A stretch of 64,000 bases of DNA from Charina bottae (Eukaryota > Chordata > Lepidosauria > Squamata > Charinaidae): NCBI GenBank assembly GCA_023362775.1, contig JALMGJ010000002.1, forward strand, positions 56,018,914 to 56,082,913, given 5' to 3'. The translations under genes and the position numbers were made by a program. This document shows, piece after piece, positions 23,531 through 35,170 of the stretch. The notes below the pieces were generated by a model, which was not told the origin of the DNA, did not search any database, and saw only the letters and a list, made by a program, of their open reading frames with translations. Position 1 is the stretch's first letter. The number at the start of each line of letters is the position of its first letter.

Positions 23531-25104
23531 GCAGTTCTAAAAGGGGAGAATTACTCACCTCTCAGCTCCAATGAAGGTTAATGTTCAGTCATGATGATTC
23601 CTTTGTCATCTTTAGTCTAGCCACTGGAAATTCCCCAAGGATGTTTCAGCTCAGTCCCTGGTGTCATCAAGGCTATATAGGCTGTGAATTAAGGAAGCTG
23701 AAGGAGATCACATCGAGAGCATAGTCAGTTGGGGAAGGTAAAGGGTGCCTTACAATCATGTGTAGATATGACAGAAGTGTTTATTCTCTCTGTGCCCTGA
23801 GTTGAGGAGCTTGGAACAGAGGAGGGAGGAGATTATGAAGCTATTTAGAGTTTACCTTTTTTCTTTATGGCTGAAGAAGAATTTTCATTGCCCATCTTTC
23901 ATGCAGTAAAGGAATGGGATGCAAAAATTTGTATTCGTTTGTGACAGAGAAATAAAAAGAGGAAACATAAATCAATTGTCAATCAAACTAATGTAGATAA
24001 TACTTAAGGCCAAATCACATAAAACACACGGGACCATTTGCATCTCCTTGTATCATTTATTTATTCATGACTTTAAAAAATGGGCAGTGGGCAGTAGGAA
24101 GCTGAGATTGCAGTCAACAAAGAATTAAATTCTATTTCTCCTAATGTAAATAGTATCCCCATAGGTACTATTAGCACTCTGGAGATTTTTTTTTCTGTGA
24201 AGCTCATAACAACTTTGGAGAGTGCAAATGAGGGATTTGGATCTGGAAAATAGCATAAGGGAATAGGCTGCACACTCTGCCCACATTCCTCCTCCAATCA
24301 AAATCAGAATGTTGCTTCTCCCCCAATCCCAGTTTACTCCAATGGCTGTGTTAAAATTTAAAATACAGATCAGGTTGAATCAACTGTGTCTGCTCACAAG
24401 TATGCCTGTTTGATATTAATAAAATATATTCCTAAATCAGTTTATTGGACCCTAATTTAGGACACAATCCAGTTAAATATGACCCATTTAATCCCTATTT
24501 CTTCTACATACTTGTGGGAGGGGCAATCTGGCTCCACTGAATTAATGGCAACTTTCAGTTCCTTTTGTTTCAAAGGATACATTATTCACAGGTGATCATC
24601 TCTCCCATTGAAATCAATCAGTGGAATTCAATGGTACATAGCTAAGGCTGGATTAAGTCTTTAGTGTTTAAGGAAAACCCTTATTATAGGCCTGACTTTG
24701 GGACAGGGTGAGCACTCCAAGTTGCCTTCAGCACATTGTTGCTTCAGAAACTGTTATCTGGGTGTTTTGCTTGCACTGAAATCACAGCTTACAGTGCAAA
24801 TACTGTGAGAACCTGAAAGGTCAAATAGCCTGGATTAAAGGTAGGTTTTATTTACCTCTGAAGGCTTTGAGCTTAGCCTCTTTCCTTTGAAGTCCCAGAC
24901 ATCATTCTTATGGTCATTGAGAAGAGCAGAAGGAGGCCTCTTTCTGAAATGAAAGCTGATTGAGCAAAGATATCTCATGGGAAAATTTAAAAGTTCCCTT
25001 TCCAAGATGACTGTTAGTTTTGTTGCTAGAAGTAAAGAGAAGTTCCATTAAAAACAGTTTTGAAAGAATGTTATACGCTTAAAAGGTTTTCACCATGTAC
25101 CTAT
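23531..25104. other. No gene recognised
   Basis: Unique-looking AT-rich DNA with no coding or repeat signature I can name. Confidence 0.4.
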
Positions 25105-27028
25105 TTGATGGTCAGACCACGCCCTGGTGACCCTGAGACTCTCTTGTGCTGCCCAACTCCGCAGGGAGGCGGGACCCATTCGATTGGTCCACCCCCGACG
25201 ACTGATGGACCCAGTGAGGTTTCAGAAGGAGCTGGGGGTTATTCCCGAGGACTTGCTTCACGGTCCAGTGGAGGTCGTGGCCGCAGCCTGGAATAAGGCA
25301 GCGGCCGGAGCCCTGGACAAGATCGCGCCTATGCGACCTCTCCGGCCCAGTTCAGCCCACCACTCTCCGTGGTTTACAGAAGAGTTAAGGGCTTTGAAGA
25401 GGGTTAAGAGACGTCTAGAGCGCCGCTGGAGAAAGACGAAGACTGAATCTGACCGACCACAATCTAGAGCCGCAGTTAAGGCCTACCTTGTGGCGGTAAG
25501 AGCGGCGAAACGTGAATATTTCTCCGCTCTTATTGTGTCCACAGAATGCCGCCCGACGGCCCTTTTTAAGATTACAAGATCACTTCTGGGTCGGGAGCAG
25601 GGGGAGACCCACTTACAGGGCTGATTGGAAGAGTTTTCTGAGCATCTGCAGGACAAAATCGCTCAGATCCATTCCAAGTTGGACTCCAAGCGTGAGACAA
25701 GATCTGGGGAGATGCCAGAGGCTCGTACTTACCCTGTTATCTGGGAACAGTTTGATCCTGTTGCACCTGATGAAGTAGACAGGATCCTCCGGATTGTAAA
25801 CGCCACCACATGCCAGCTTCACCCATGTCCCTCCTGGCTGGTGAAATCAGCCAGTGAGGTGACATGTGGCTGGGTCCAGGCGATGATTAATTCTTCCTTG
25901 AGTGAGGGGGTGTTCCCGGCTGCCTTTAAGGAGGCGCTGGTGCACCCCCTCCTCAAGAAACCATCCCTGGACCCCACCATCCTGGGCAATTTTCGCCCAG
26001 TCACCCACCTTCCCTTTTTGGGAAAGGTGGTTGAGAAGGTGGTGGCGTTGCAACTCCAGAGGATTCAGGAGGAAACAGATTATCTGGACCCCTTCCAGTC
26101 AGGTTTCAGGCCGGGATATGGGACGGAGACTGCATTGGTCGTGCTTATGGATGATCTCTGGCGAGAGCGGGATGGAGGGAGTGCATCCATCCTTGCTCTC
26201 TTAGATCTCTCAGCGGCTTTTGATACCGTCGACCACGGTATACTCTTGGGGCGGCTCAGGGAGTTGGGGGTGGGCGGTGTGGTTTTATGCTGGTTTGCCT
26301 CCTTCCTCCAGGGCCGTTCCCAGTCGGTGTTGATAGGGGAGGAGAGAGCTGACCCGTGAGCCTTGATTTGTGGAGTGCCGCAGGGGTCGCTTCTCTCTCC
26401 TCTCCTATTCAACATCTACATGAAGCCGCTGGGCGAGATCATCCATCACCATGGGATGAGGTATCATCAATATGCCAATGATACCCAGTTATACATCTCC
26501 ATCCTGGGTGAAGTAAGTGATGCGGTCGATGCCTTATCTCAGTGCCTGGAGGCTGTGGGGGTCTGGATGGGGAACAACAGGCTTCAGCTGAACCCTGGTA
26601 AGACGGAGTGGCTGTGGATTGATGGCCCCCCTGTATCCGGGAAGTTATCATCTTTGGCTCTGGGTGGGGTTGCACTACCCCACTCGGATCCAGTGTGGAA
26701 TCTGGGGGTCCTCCTGGACTCGCGACTCCTGCTCGAAGAGCAGGTGGAAGTCGTGGCCAGGAGGGCCTTTGCACAGCTTCGAGTTGTGCACCAGTTACGC
26801 CCTTTCCTGGATCGGGAGGCCCTCCGAACAGTCACTCATGCCCTTGTCATCTCCCGCATAGACTATTGTAATGCGCTCTACTTGGGGCTACCCTTGAAGA
26901 GTATCCGGAAGCTTCAGCTGGTGCAGAATGTGGCAGCACGAGCAGTTATGGGTGCTAAGAGATCGGCACATGTGACACCTCTGCTACGCGAGCTGCATTG
27001 GGTGCCAGTTTGCTTCTGGGTCCAATTC
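25105..27028 (+). mobile_element. L2/CR1-like LINE copy A, 5' part (continues at 29405)
   Basis: This copy starts just before the SDH motif that ends the endonuclease domain (25112-25120) and runs through the RT. It stops abruptly after the codons for WVQF at 27028, where copy B is inserted. The rest of copy A, in frame, is at 29405-29905. Confidence 0.9.
25112..27028 (+). pseudogene. Copy A ORF2: endonuclease end and reverse transcriptase, inactivated
   Basis: One frame runs the whole length with two TGA stops, at 25622-25624 and 26357-26359. Motifs in order: [83 protein letters not shown] and [12 protein letters not shown]. The catalytic motif reads YAND (26471-26482) instead of YADD, so the first catalytic Asp is lost by a single G to A change. 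The C-terminus continues at 29410. Confidence 0.9.
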
Positions 27029-29404
27029 TTATGCCGCCCCACTCCGCAGGGAGGCAGGATCTATTCGATTGGTCCGGCCCCGGTGACTTATGGACCCATT
27101 GAGGTTTCAGAGGGAGCTGGGGGTAATACCCGAGGATCTGCTGCACGGTCCAGCATTGGCCGCAGCCTGGAATAAGGAGGCGGCCGGTGCCTTGAACAGG
27201 ATCGCGCCGATGCGACCTCTCCAGCCCCATTCAACCCGTCACTCCCCGTGGTTTACGGAGGAGTTGAGGGTCTTGAAGAGGGTGAACAGACGTCTAGAGC
27301 GCCGCTGGAGAAAGACGAAGACGGAACTCGACCGAACACAATCTAGAGCCGCTATTAAGGCCTACCTTGTGGCGGTAAGAGCGGCAAAACGTGATTATTT
27401 CTCCGCTCTTATTGCGTCCGCAGAATGCCGTCCGACGGCCCTGTTCAAGATTACTCGATCTCTCTTAGGTAGGGTGGTAGTGACCACCCACCTGCAGGGC
27501 CGTGCGGAAGAATTTTCTGAGCATCTGCAGGATAAAATCGCTCGGATTCAGTCTAAGTTGGACTCCATGCGTGGATTGCAGTCTGGGGAGATGCCGGGAG
27601 AGCGGTCTTGCCCTGTTATCTGGGAACGATTTGATCCTGTTGGACCTAATGAAGTGGACAGGATCCTTCGAATTGTTAATTCCACCACATGTTATTTAGA
27701 TCCCTGCCCTTCCTGGCTGGTAAAATCGGCCAGGGAGGTGACATGTGGATGGGTCCAGGCTATGATTAATACATCCTTGTTGGAGGGGGTGGTTCCAACT
27801 GCCTTCAAGGAGGCATTGGTACACCCCCTCCTCAAGAAGCCATCCCTGGACCCTACCATCCTGGACAATTTTCATCCAGTCTCCCACCTTCCCTTTTTGG
27901 GAAAGGTGGTTGAGAAAGTGGTGGTGTTGCAACTTCAAAGGACCCTGGATGAAGCAGATTATCTAGACCCTTTTCAGTCAGGTTTCAGGCCGGGACATGG
28001 GACGGAGACTGCATTGGTCGCGCTTACGGATGATCTCTGGCGGGAGCGGGATGGAGGTAGTGCATCCATCCTGGCTCTCTTAGATCTCTCAGCGGCTTTC
28101 GATACCATCGACCATGGTATCCTTTTGGGGCGGCTTAGGGAGTTGGGGGTGGGTGGCGTAGTTTTACGCTGGTTCACCTCCTTCCTCCGGGGCTGCTCCC
28201 AGTCGGTGCTGATAGGAGAGGAGAGATCCGGCCCGTGACCGCTCCTATGTGGGGTGCCGCAGGGGTCGGTTCTCTCTCCTCTCCTATTTAACATCTACAT
28301 GAAACCGCTGGGCGAGATCATCCATCACCATGGGATGAGGTATCATCAGTATGCGGATGATACTCAATTGTATAACTCCATCCCCGGTGAGGTAAGTGAT
28401 GCAGTGTCCACCCTGTCCCAGTGCCTGGGGGCTGTGAGGGCCTGGATGGGGAACAACAGGCTTCAGTTGAACCCTGGTAAGACCGAGTGGCTGTGGATTG
28501 ATGGCTTAGCGTCTTCTGGGAAATTATCATCTTTGGTTCTCGATGGGGTAGCACTACCCCGTTCGGAACCGGTGCGTAATCTGGGGGTCCTTCTAGACTC
28601 ACAACTCCTGCTCGAAGAGCAGGTGGCAGTCGTGACTAGGAGGGCTTTTGCACAACTTCGGTTAGTGCGCCAGTTACGCCCATTCCTGGATCACGACGCC
28701 CTCCGTACAGTCACTCATGCTCTCATCTCCCATGTAGATTATTGCAATGCACTCTACATGGGGCTACCCTTGAAGACTATCCGGAAGCTACAGCTGGTGC
28801 AGAATGCGGCCGCGTGGGCAGTTTTGGGTGCGTCAAGATCCGCACATGTAACACCGCTGCTCCGCGAGCTGCATTGGGTGCCGGTTTGCTTCCGGGTACA
28901 ATTCAAAGTGTTGGTTATCACATTTAAAGCCCTACATGGCATGAGGCCAGAATACCTGAGGGACCGTCTTATCCCCATGTTATCGACCCGCCCCACCCGG
29001 TCATTCAGAGAGGGCCTGCTACGAACCCCATCAACTAAAGAGTGTCATCTGATGGGGTCTAGGAGGCGGGCCTTCTCTGTGACAGCGCCCACTCTATGGA
29101 ACATCTTGCCCCCAGAGTTGAGACAGATTTCCTCCCTCCCGACCTTTAGGAAAGAGCTAAAGACCTGGTTCTGCTGCCTGGCATGGGAAGGAGGAAGGGA
29201 TAGTTCCTCATGGGGGTGGCTAATCCCCTAATTTTATAACTGTCCTTCTTTTAATTATTCCATCACCATCCGGATTTTCTATATATATTTTATTGTATAA
29301 TTGAAATTTTAGACTTTATTTTAACTTATTTATTGTGAACCGCCCAGAGTTCCCCATGGGGGAGATGGGCAGTTATAGAAATCGAATAAATAAATAAATA
29401 AATA
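27029..29404 (+). mobile_element. L2/CR1-like LINE copy B, nested in copy A
   Basis: Copy B begins at a 5' truncation matching copy A around 25150 and ends in a 'CCGCCCAGAGTTCCCCATGG' tail plus (AATA)n. AATTC is present on both sides (27024-27028 and 29405-29409). Removing copy B and one AATTC restores copy A's reading frame exactly. Confidence 0.9.
27090..29231 (+). pseudogene. Copy B ORF2 reverse transcriptase, one in-frame stop
   Basis: 714 codons, including the terminal stop, are in a single frame interrupted only by TGA at 28236-28238. Motifs: [69 protein letters not shown], an intact YADD at 28350-28361, and a C-terminal [18 protein letters not shown] region ending SSWGWLIP. The catalytic site is preserved. 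This RT would copy the element's RNA at a nicked target in the nucleus (target-primed reverse transcription, established for LINEs). The element is 5'-truncated, lacking the endonuclease and any ORF1, so it is not autonomous. Confidence 0.9.
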
Positions 29405-29905
29405 AATTCAAGGTGTTGGTGATTACCTTTAAAGCCCTACATGGCATAGGACCAGGGTACCTGAGGGACCGTCTCGTCCCGATGTTGGCCTCCCCCACCC
29501 GTGCATGCAGAGAGGGCATGCTTCGGACCCCCTCAACAAGAGAATTCCATCTAGCGGGGTCCAGGAAGCGTGCCTTCTCTGTGATAGCGCCCGCCTTATG
29601 GAATACCTTGCCCCCGGAGGTGAGACTGGCCCCCTCACTCCTGGCCTTTCGGAAGGCTCTCAAGACCTGGCTCTGCCGCCGGGCCTGGGACGACGGAGGT
29701 GGCAGTGCCTCCTGGGGTTGGCTGGCCCCGTAGCACCATGATCTATTCTGCAGTTCTAACCCATCTTGGACTTTATTTATTTTATGCTTGGTATGTTTTT
29801 TTAGAAATTTTGTATAGTTTTTAAATTTTTACTTGTTGTAACCCGCCCAGAGTCCCTTGTATGGGAGATGGGCGGGGGATAAATTAAACAAATAAAATTA
29901 ATTAA
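29405..29905 (+). mobile_element. L2/CR1-like LINE copy A, 3' part
   Basis: After AATTC, the frame continues at 29410 with [20 protein letters not shown] and ends at TAG 29731-29733. The 3' UTR has 'cccgcccagagtcccttgta' and ends in TTAAACAAATAAA and (ATTA)n to about 29917. The same subfamily's 3' UTR recurs at 59337-59545. Confidence 0.9.
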
Positions 29906-30040
29906 TTAATTAATTAAGTAAACTCTTTCCCCCTTCCAGAAGAAGCAAACCAATCTTCTCCAACTTGGTATCTTCTAGATATATTGGCTGAATTCTGAAT
30001 AATGAACAGAGGAGCAGGAAGAAGAGGCAATGAGAGAACA
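29906..30040. other. (ATTA)n tail and short unique spacer
   Basis: (ATTA)n at 29896-29917 marks the 3' end of LINE copy A. The rest shows nothing recognisable. Confidence 0.5.
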
Positions 30041-30049
30041 CATAATATA

Positions 30050-30166
30050 AAGGTAAAGATTCCCCCCGCACATTTGTGCAGTCGTGTCTGACTCTAGGGG
30101 CCGGTGCTCATCTCTGTTTGTTAGCCGAAGAGCTAGCGTTGTCTGAAGACGCTTCCACGGTCATAA
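30050..30166 (-). mobile_element. Sauria-type SINE, 5'-truncated
   Basis: Minus-sense 3' half of the Sauria-type SINE: the tail AAAGGTAAAG, then 'cagtcgtgtctgactctagg' and 'gacgcttccacggtcat'. Imperfect flanking 'AACACATAA' copies lie near 30034-30043 and 30165-30173. Confidence 0.8.
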
Positions 30167-30716
30167 CACATAAGAAAGAAGGCAATTCCTCTTGCTTTTT
30201 TGCTTCTACCACTCCACCAAGAAAAAGGGGCAAGGGGTGGGATGAGAGGGATATCTCCTAGGGAGTGTTGAAGCATCTGCTGTCTGTTCTATAAGCTTGA
30301 ATAGCTTATAAGAATAGAGAGGTGGCCATGTAAAAGAATATTGTGCTATTTATCCAGCTTTGGAGTGAATTATCAGGTATGAATCTCACCGCAACTAATG
30401 TAGACACCTTCCTATCTCCTCCTCATGTCCAGTTCTTATTTACTTTACTTCTATGCTCATCAATGTAGCTATGTGTCTTTTTTCTGCATGTGATGTGTTA
30501 ATAATACTAACATTGGGAACAAATGGCTTTTTGAAATTCTCTACCACAGATACGTTTGTCTGAATTTCTTCCGGAGAAATTGAAGAATTCTCCATCAATT
30601 TCTCCAAGGCAAGATTTCCCCTTCATAATCACAACAGCACCACTATTGAAAAAAAGCTGAAGGTTTCCCATATGATGATGGGATGAGTGAAGTGCAGAGA
30701 TCTAGGAAGGTTAGAC

Positions 30717-31029
30717 CAGCCTTTCTCAACCTTTTGACCCTTGGGGAACCCCTGCACATTCAGGCTCAAATATAGGTCACAAGTTATAAAATTATTATAT
30801 TCATTTCATGTGTAGGCCTTTCCTCTTCATGTGGCAAAACCTAGCCTAGGCCTGTCTATATGCATTAACAGTGTTCTTAAACTAAAAATAAAGAATGAAA
30901 CTTACCTCTTTAATGTGAAGTTGCCCAAATCTGAAATAATTTTTTTAATAAATTGTGATCTCCCAGGGAACCCCTAGTGACCTCTCACGGAACCCTAGGG
31001 TTCCATGGAACCCTGGTTGGGAAACCCTG
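30717..31029. mobile_element. hAT-type non-autonomous element, copy 1
   Basis: Termini CAGCCTTTCTCAACC and GGTTGGGAAACCCTG form imperfect inverted repeats of the hAT CAG...CTG kind. Flanking 8-mers GGTTAGAC and GACTAGAC agree at 6 of 8. The interior, about 313 bases, is non-coding. It matches the copy at 40588-40904 in the opposite orientation. Confidence 0.75.
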
Positions 31030-31639
31030 GACTAGACCATGGAAGAGAATAATGGACAATGAATTTCATGTTCCTTGGTCCCATCATCACTAAATAAGTG
31101 CAAGAATACCAAATCTACCCATGATGATTTCAACAAAACTCTCTGACATTGATTTTGTAAAAAAAATATTTTCTATTCAAGTGAAGAACTGATAGAAAAT
31201 GCAGGAGAATTTCTCTGCCTAGCAGTAAATAATATTGCAGGTGGAGGAATTTCTAGTGTGCAGATTCTTCTGGCTTTCCTCAGTGCACCGTGTAGCGCAA
31301 CGTGTTTGCTTTCTCCTTTGATCTTAGGCATCCTACCTGCTATTCTACCTTTTGGTTTATTTTGGTACAGTGACTGATATACTCAGGACGAAAAAGCAAC
31401 ACATGAGTTACAAAATAGTTTCTTCAAGAAAATTCTAGAGGTGATTTCAGTTTTCACTCCTCACAAACAGCTCAGTTGTGGCTAGGTTTTGCCACATGAA
31501 GAGGAAAGGTGCCAGTTATTCAGCTATGCATTTCTATAGTGAATCCAGATGGCCAAAGGCAGAGTATATGTCAAAGGTCAAATAAAGAGGAAGATCGTAT
31601 ACTGTAAGGTAATAATGAAGAATGACAATCACATGAAAA
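31030..31639. other. No feature recognised
   Basis: Unique-looking intergenic DNA without coding or repeat signal. Confidence 0.4.
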
Positions 31640-31830
31640 CCCATGGCAGGTAGGTAGGTAGACGGGCAGAGAGACAGACAGACAGACGGAAGAGCATAGA
31701 ACAGACTCCTGGTGACTTTATTATCCATGAAAGGCTTTTTAGCACCATCATGGAAGTAGTTTGCTTCTTCTACTATATTTTTCAAGTTAGGGCTAGTTAC
31801 AGTCCAGGTGTTTCCTAGGGATATCCCATC
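31640..31830 (-). mobile_element. Probable old tRNA SINE 3' half with tetranucleotide tract
   Basis: A GGTA/GACA tract (31646-31688) is followed by 'gactcctggtgactttat' and 'ggaagtagtttgcttcttc', which parallel the tail half of the SINE at 36985-37222. It is diverged; weak assignment. Confidence 0.45.
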
Positions 31831-32649
31831 TAAGTGTTAACCAAGCCCCAGTTCTGTTTATCCATTGCTTTAATGAAATGCTTCTTTAAATCTTAGAATC
31901 TTTAGTTTCACCCAGGCAAAGCTCATTTGGAAACTAAAACTTCCTTTCCCAGTCTCATTTTCCATGCCCTCAAACATAATGACACTGAAGCAAGATGAGG
32001 CAAAATAGAGAAAAGTAAGTTTCCTGTTCCATCAATATTGCAGCCATTCTAAACTAAACGAAGACCCAACAGATGTGTTAAAATGTTGTGATTTCTTGGA
32101 CTGATTGTTACAGGAAGTGGGATAAAGAGGGTATACCAACCGCAGGGAGAGTTAACCAAAGGTAGGATTTGCAAAAATGTAAATGGAGAAAATGATTTAA
32201 CTTAGAAATGTTGTACCTACTCTGAATACTGTAGCCATTTAATGCTGAATGCAGAACTAAAGGCAAGCTTTGAAAAGGAAGCAGAATTTAGAGGAAAACT
32301 CTTTAGGCTGTATAATTCACAATAGATGGTAGCTGTCAATCAATCTGTACTGACATCCAGTTGTGGCTCAGAAGTCAGAATTCATTTTAGATGAAATTTT
32401 TGCATATTTCCATAAATCCCTGGTGGGCAGCCTTTCAGGGCCTTGTGCTGACCTTAACAGTGCTCGGAGACCTGAAATCCACAGGGGCAGAGTAATATAA
32501 AAAGGGTAGGGCCATACCAAATCCATGAACAAGGCCAAGATTTTTAGATTTTTACCTGTGCTTTGGGGGGAAGCTTGTGGCACTGGGATCTTAATTTTTT
32601 AAACTGCATCATGCCTGTTTTAGGACTTAAGCTTCAGGTATGTGCATTA
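31831..32649. other. No feature recognised
   Basis: Unique-looking DNA. Short frames lack domains. Confidence 0.4.
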
Positions 32650-32869
32650 CTTGTTTTTTTTTAATATAATTTTTATTGAAGAATTTTTTAACAAGATAAA
32701 AACAATACAAATATTAGAAAACAAACAGAGAAAATAAGGAAAAATAGTGAATAAGTAAGAAAGAAAATAGAAAAAGAAAAAGAAAAGATTATAAAGAAGT
32801 GGCTTTGAATCTTTTTGACAGCAGTTATAAATGCATTTATATTTTACCCTCTCTCTCTAAGGTCACATC

Positions 32870-32945
32870 ATATTTATTTATTTATTTTTCAAATTTTGCC
32901 ACCGCCCATCTCCCCCCAGAAGAGGGACTCTGGGCGAGAGTCGTA
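32870..32945 (-). mobile_element. Short L2-type LINE tail inside L1
   Basis: 'accgcccatctccccccaga' with preceding (ATTT)n is the reverse complement of the L2/CR1-like 3' tail, and breaks the L1 3' UTR. Confidence 0.55.
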
Positions 32946-34119
32946 ATTTCCTTCTTTCCATAACCTGTCCTTTCTAATCTTCAAACCCATAAATCACAAG
33001 TTCATTTTCTCTTTTTACAGCAAAAAGTCCATAAGGACTTTCCAGTCACTGATAAATGTAGTTGTTGATCTTTCTTTAATCATACAAGTTACCTTTGCTA
33101 TCTCTGGTAGTTCTGTCATCTTCACCAACCATTCCTCCATTGTGGGTCTTTCCATTTTTGCACATATAATAGTCTTGCAGCAGTAATCATATATAAAATA
33201 ATACTCCATGGCTCTTTTCTAATTGACTGTTCATCAATCTCAGCAAGAAAAGTTCTGATTTCAGTTGAATGTTGATCTTTAAAATTCTTTGTATCATTAT
33301 ATGTATGGAACCCCCAAAATTTCTGGCTTTTTTATAGTCCACCAGGCATGATAAAATGACCCTTAATGTTGTCCACATTTCCAACATAAATTTGAAGTAC
33401 CTTTCATTCTAGATAATTTTTCTGGAGTCATATACAAACAGTACATCATTTTATAAAAATTCTCTTTTAAGTTATAACATACAGTAATGTAAATTTCAAT
33501 CCTTTTAACCACATATTTTCCCACTGTTCCATCAGTATATTGTGTCCAAAGTTCCTAGCCCATTTTATCATACAGACTTTCACTTGTTCTTCTTCCATTT
33601 CAAATTTTAATAAAAGTTTATACATCTTAGCAATTACATGTTCATCATTTGTACACAGTTCAACTTCAACTTCTGTCTTCTGCTGCTCAATTCAATGTCC
33701 TAATATCTACCTTAAATCTTTCTTTTAACTGTGCATACAAAAACCATTGAAAACCAAATCCCTCTGCAGCCAATTGCTTGCTCCATTTCATGTTATATTC
33801 TCCATGTTCCTGTTCTAACAACTCTCAATAAGTTAACCTTTTTTTCCCCTTTGCTTACTGTTTCTTTCCTGTAAAATGCTTCTTGTGTTGAGACCTGTAA
33901 AGGCATTTTCGGGCACAGTCTAGGTTTATATCTGTTCCATATGCTCAACGTGGCACTTCTAATATAATGATTCTTAAAATCTACATTAATCGTAACTTTA
34001 TCGTACCATAGAAAACCATGCCATCCGAACCTCAGATTGTGCCCTTCTATTGTAATACTAAAATTCTCTTACTTCTCAGCAAAACCCACTCTTTCATCCA
34101 GACTAAGCAGCAGGCTGCA

Positions 34120-34573
34120 TATCAGAGGGAGCACGCGGAGATGGAGCGGCCTGCCTCTCTCCTAGGCACCAGTGATCCAAGTACTATGCAGTAAATAGAC
34201 TCCAAACAGAAGTTATATCAAATATCCTATTTACTTTATATACATACGTATTTACAGATCACTTCCACAAGTAACAAATGATACACCATCAACGATACAG
34301 CTTTCATGAGGTAAAATGGGAATAATGGGAAATGAGAATGTCTCTGCATATATAGTGAACCTGACCAATCACATTATAGGTCACTCTCGTTATTCACCAC
34401 ACCCAACCTAACTCTAAGCACCTGTTGAATGAGTCACACATGACACATCATTCCTACAACAATGGCTGCTAATTGGGTGACTGTGCAGAATATTTCACCT
34501 TTTACCTAGAAATCAAGCCTCTCTGTATACTTTATATCTAGAAGTAAATTCCTGGGTTTATCAAACCCCAACA
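34120..34573 (-). mobile_element. Probable solo LTR inserted in L1
   Basis: A 454-base insert splits the antisense L1 between the codons around LYFA and AACCLVW. CTGCA flanks it on both sides (34115-34119 and 34574-34578). One end is TGTTGG (minus sense) and the other ends GATA, one transition from the TG...CA rule. On the minus strand a GATTGG (CCAAT-box complement) lies about 10-15 bases before TATATA, fitting an LTR promoter. No internal retroviral coding sequence is present, so the parent family is undetermined. Confidence 0.6.
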
Positions 34574-35170
34574 CTGCAAAATACAATTTCAAATCAGGCA
34601 GTCCCAAACCTCCTCATTCCTTTTCATCTTGGAGGATTTTATATTTAACTCTTGGTTTTTTCCCTTGCCAAACAAACTTAGATATATCTTTCTGTCGTAT
34701 TTTAAATGGTACATCAGTTATCATATTAGGTACTGTTTGAAACAAAAACATCATTCTTGGCAAAACATTCATTTTTAATCACAGAAATTCTCCACAACAA
34801 TGACGATTGTAATTTCTCCCATCTTAACATGTCCTTCTTGATTTCATTCCATGTCTTAACATAATTATTCTGGTAGAAAATGCAATTCATGTTAGTCATA
34901 GTGGTACCCAATTATTTCACTTTTTTCTCAATCTTAAAACCAGTGTTTTCCCATCAATTCCATTTGTTTTTCCATTTTCATATTCTTTAACATCTTCATC
35001 ATTTGTTTGTTAATTTTAAAACCAGCTTCCAAATCCTTTAGTTTTTCCATTAATATTTAGATTCCCTCCAGAGGATCTTCCAAAATTATCGCCAGGTCAT
35101 CAACAAACGCCCGTAATATAAATTGTTTAGATTAGCCTCCATATTTCTTCCAGTGTTATAAGTGTTAAAA

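Larger units (their letters stand above)
32650..35170 (-). mobile_element. L1 LINE, antisense, with nested insertions
   Basis: Starts in plus orientation with a T-run and A-rich reverse-complement 3' UTR (32655-32800), followed by degenerate ORF2. Minus-strand peptides include PTMEEWLVKMTELPEIAKVTC (three residues differ from the L1 at 13.6 kb in layout), GWHGFLWYDK and an RT core near 35060-35110 reading FVDDLAIILEDP. Many stops and frameshifts make it older than the L1 at 13639. It is interrupted by a 454-base LTR-like insertion and a short LINE tail at 32870-32945. Confidence 0.8.

Noticed and set aside
25090..29230. Possible tandem gene family or large host gene with repeated exons
   Set aside because: The frames encode LINE reverse transcriptase motifs (GVPQG, YADD) and lack introns. 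The repeated layout is explained by one LINE inserted in another.
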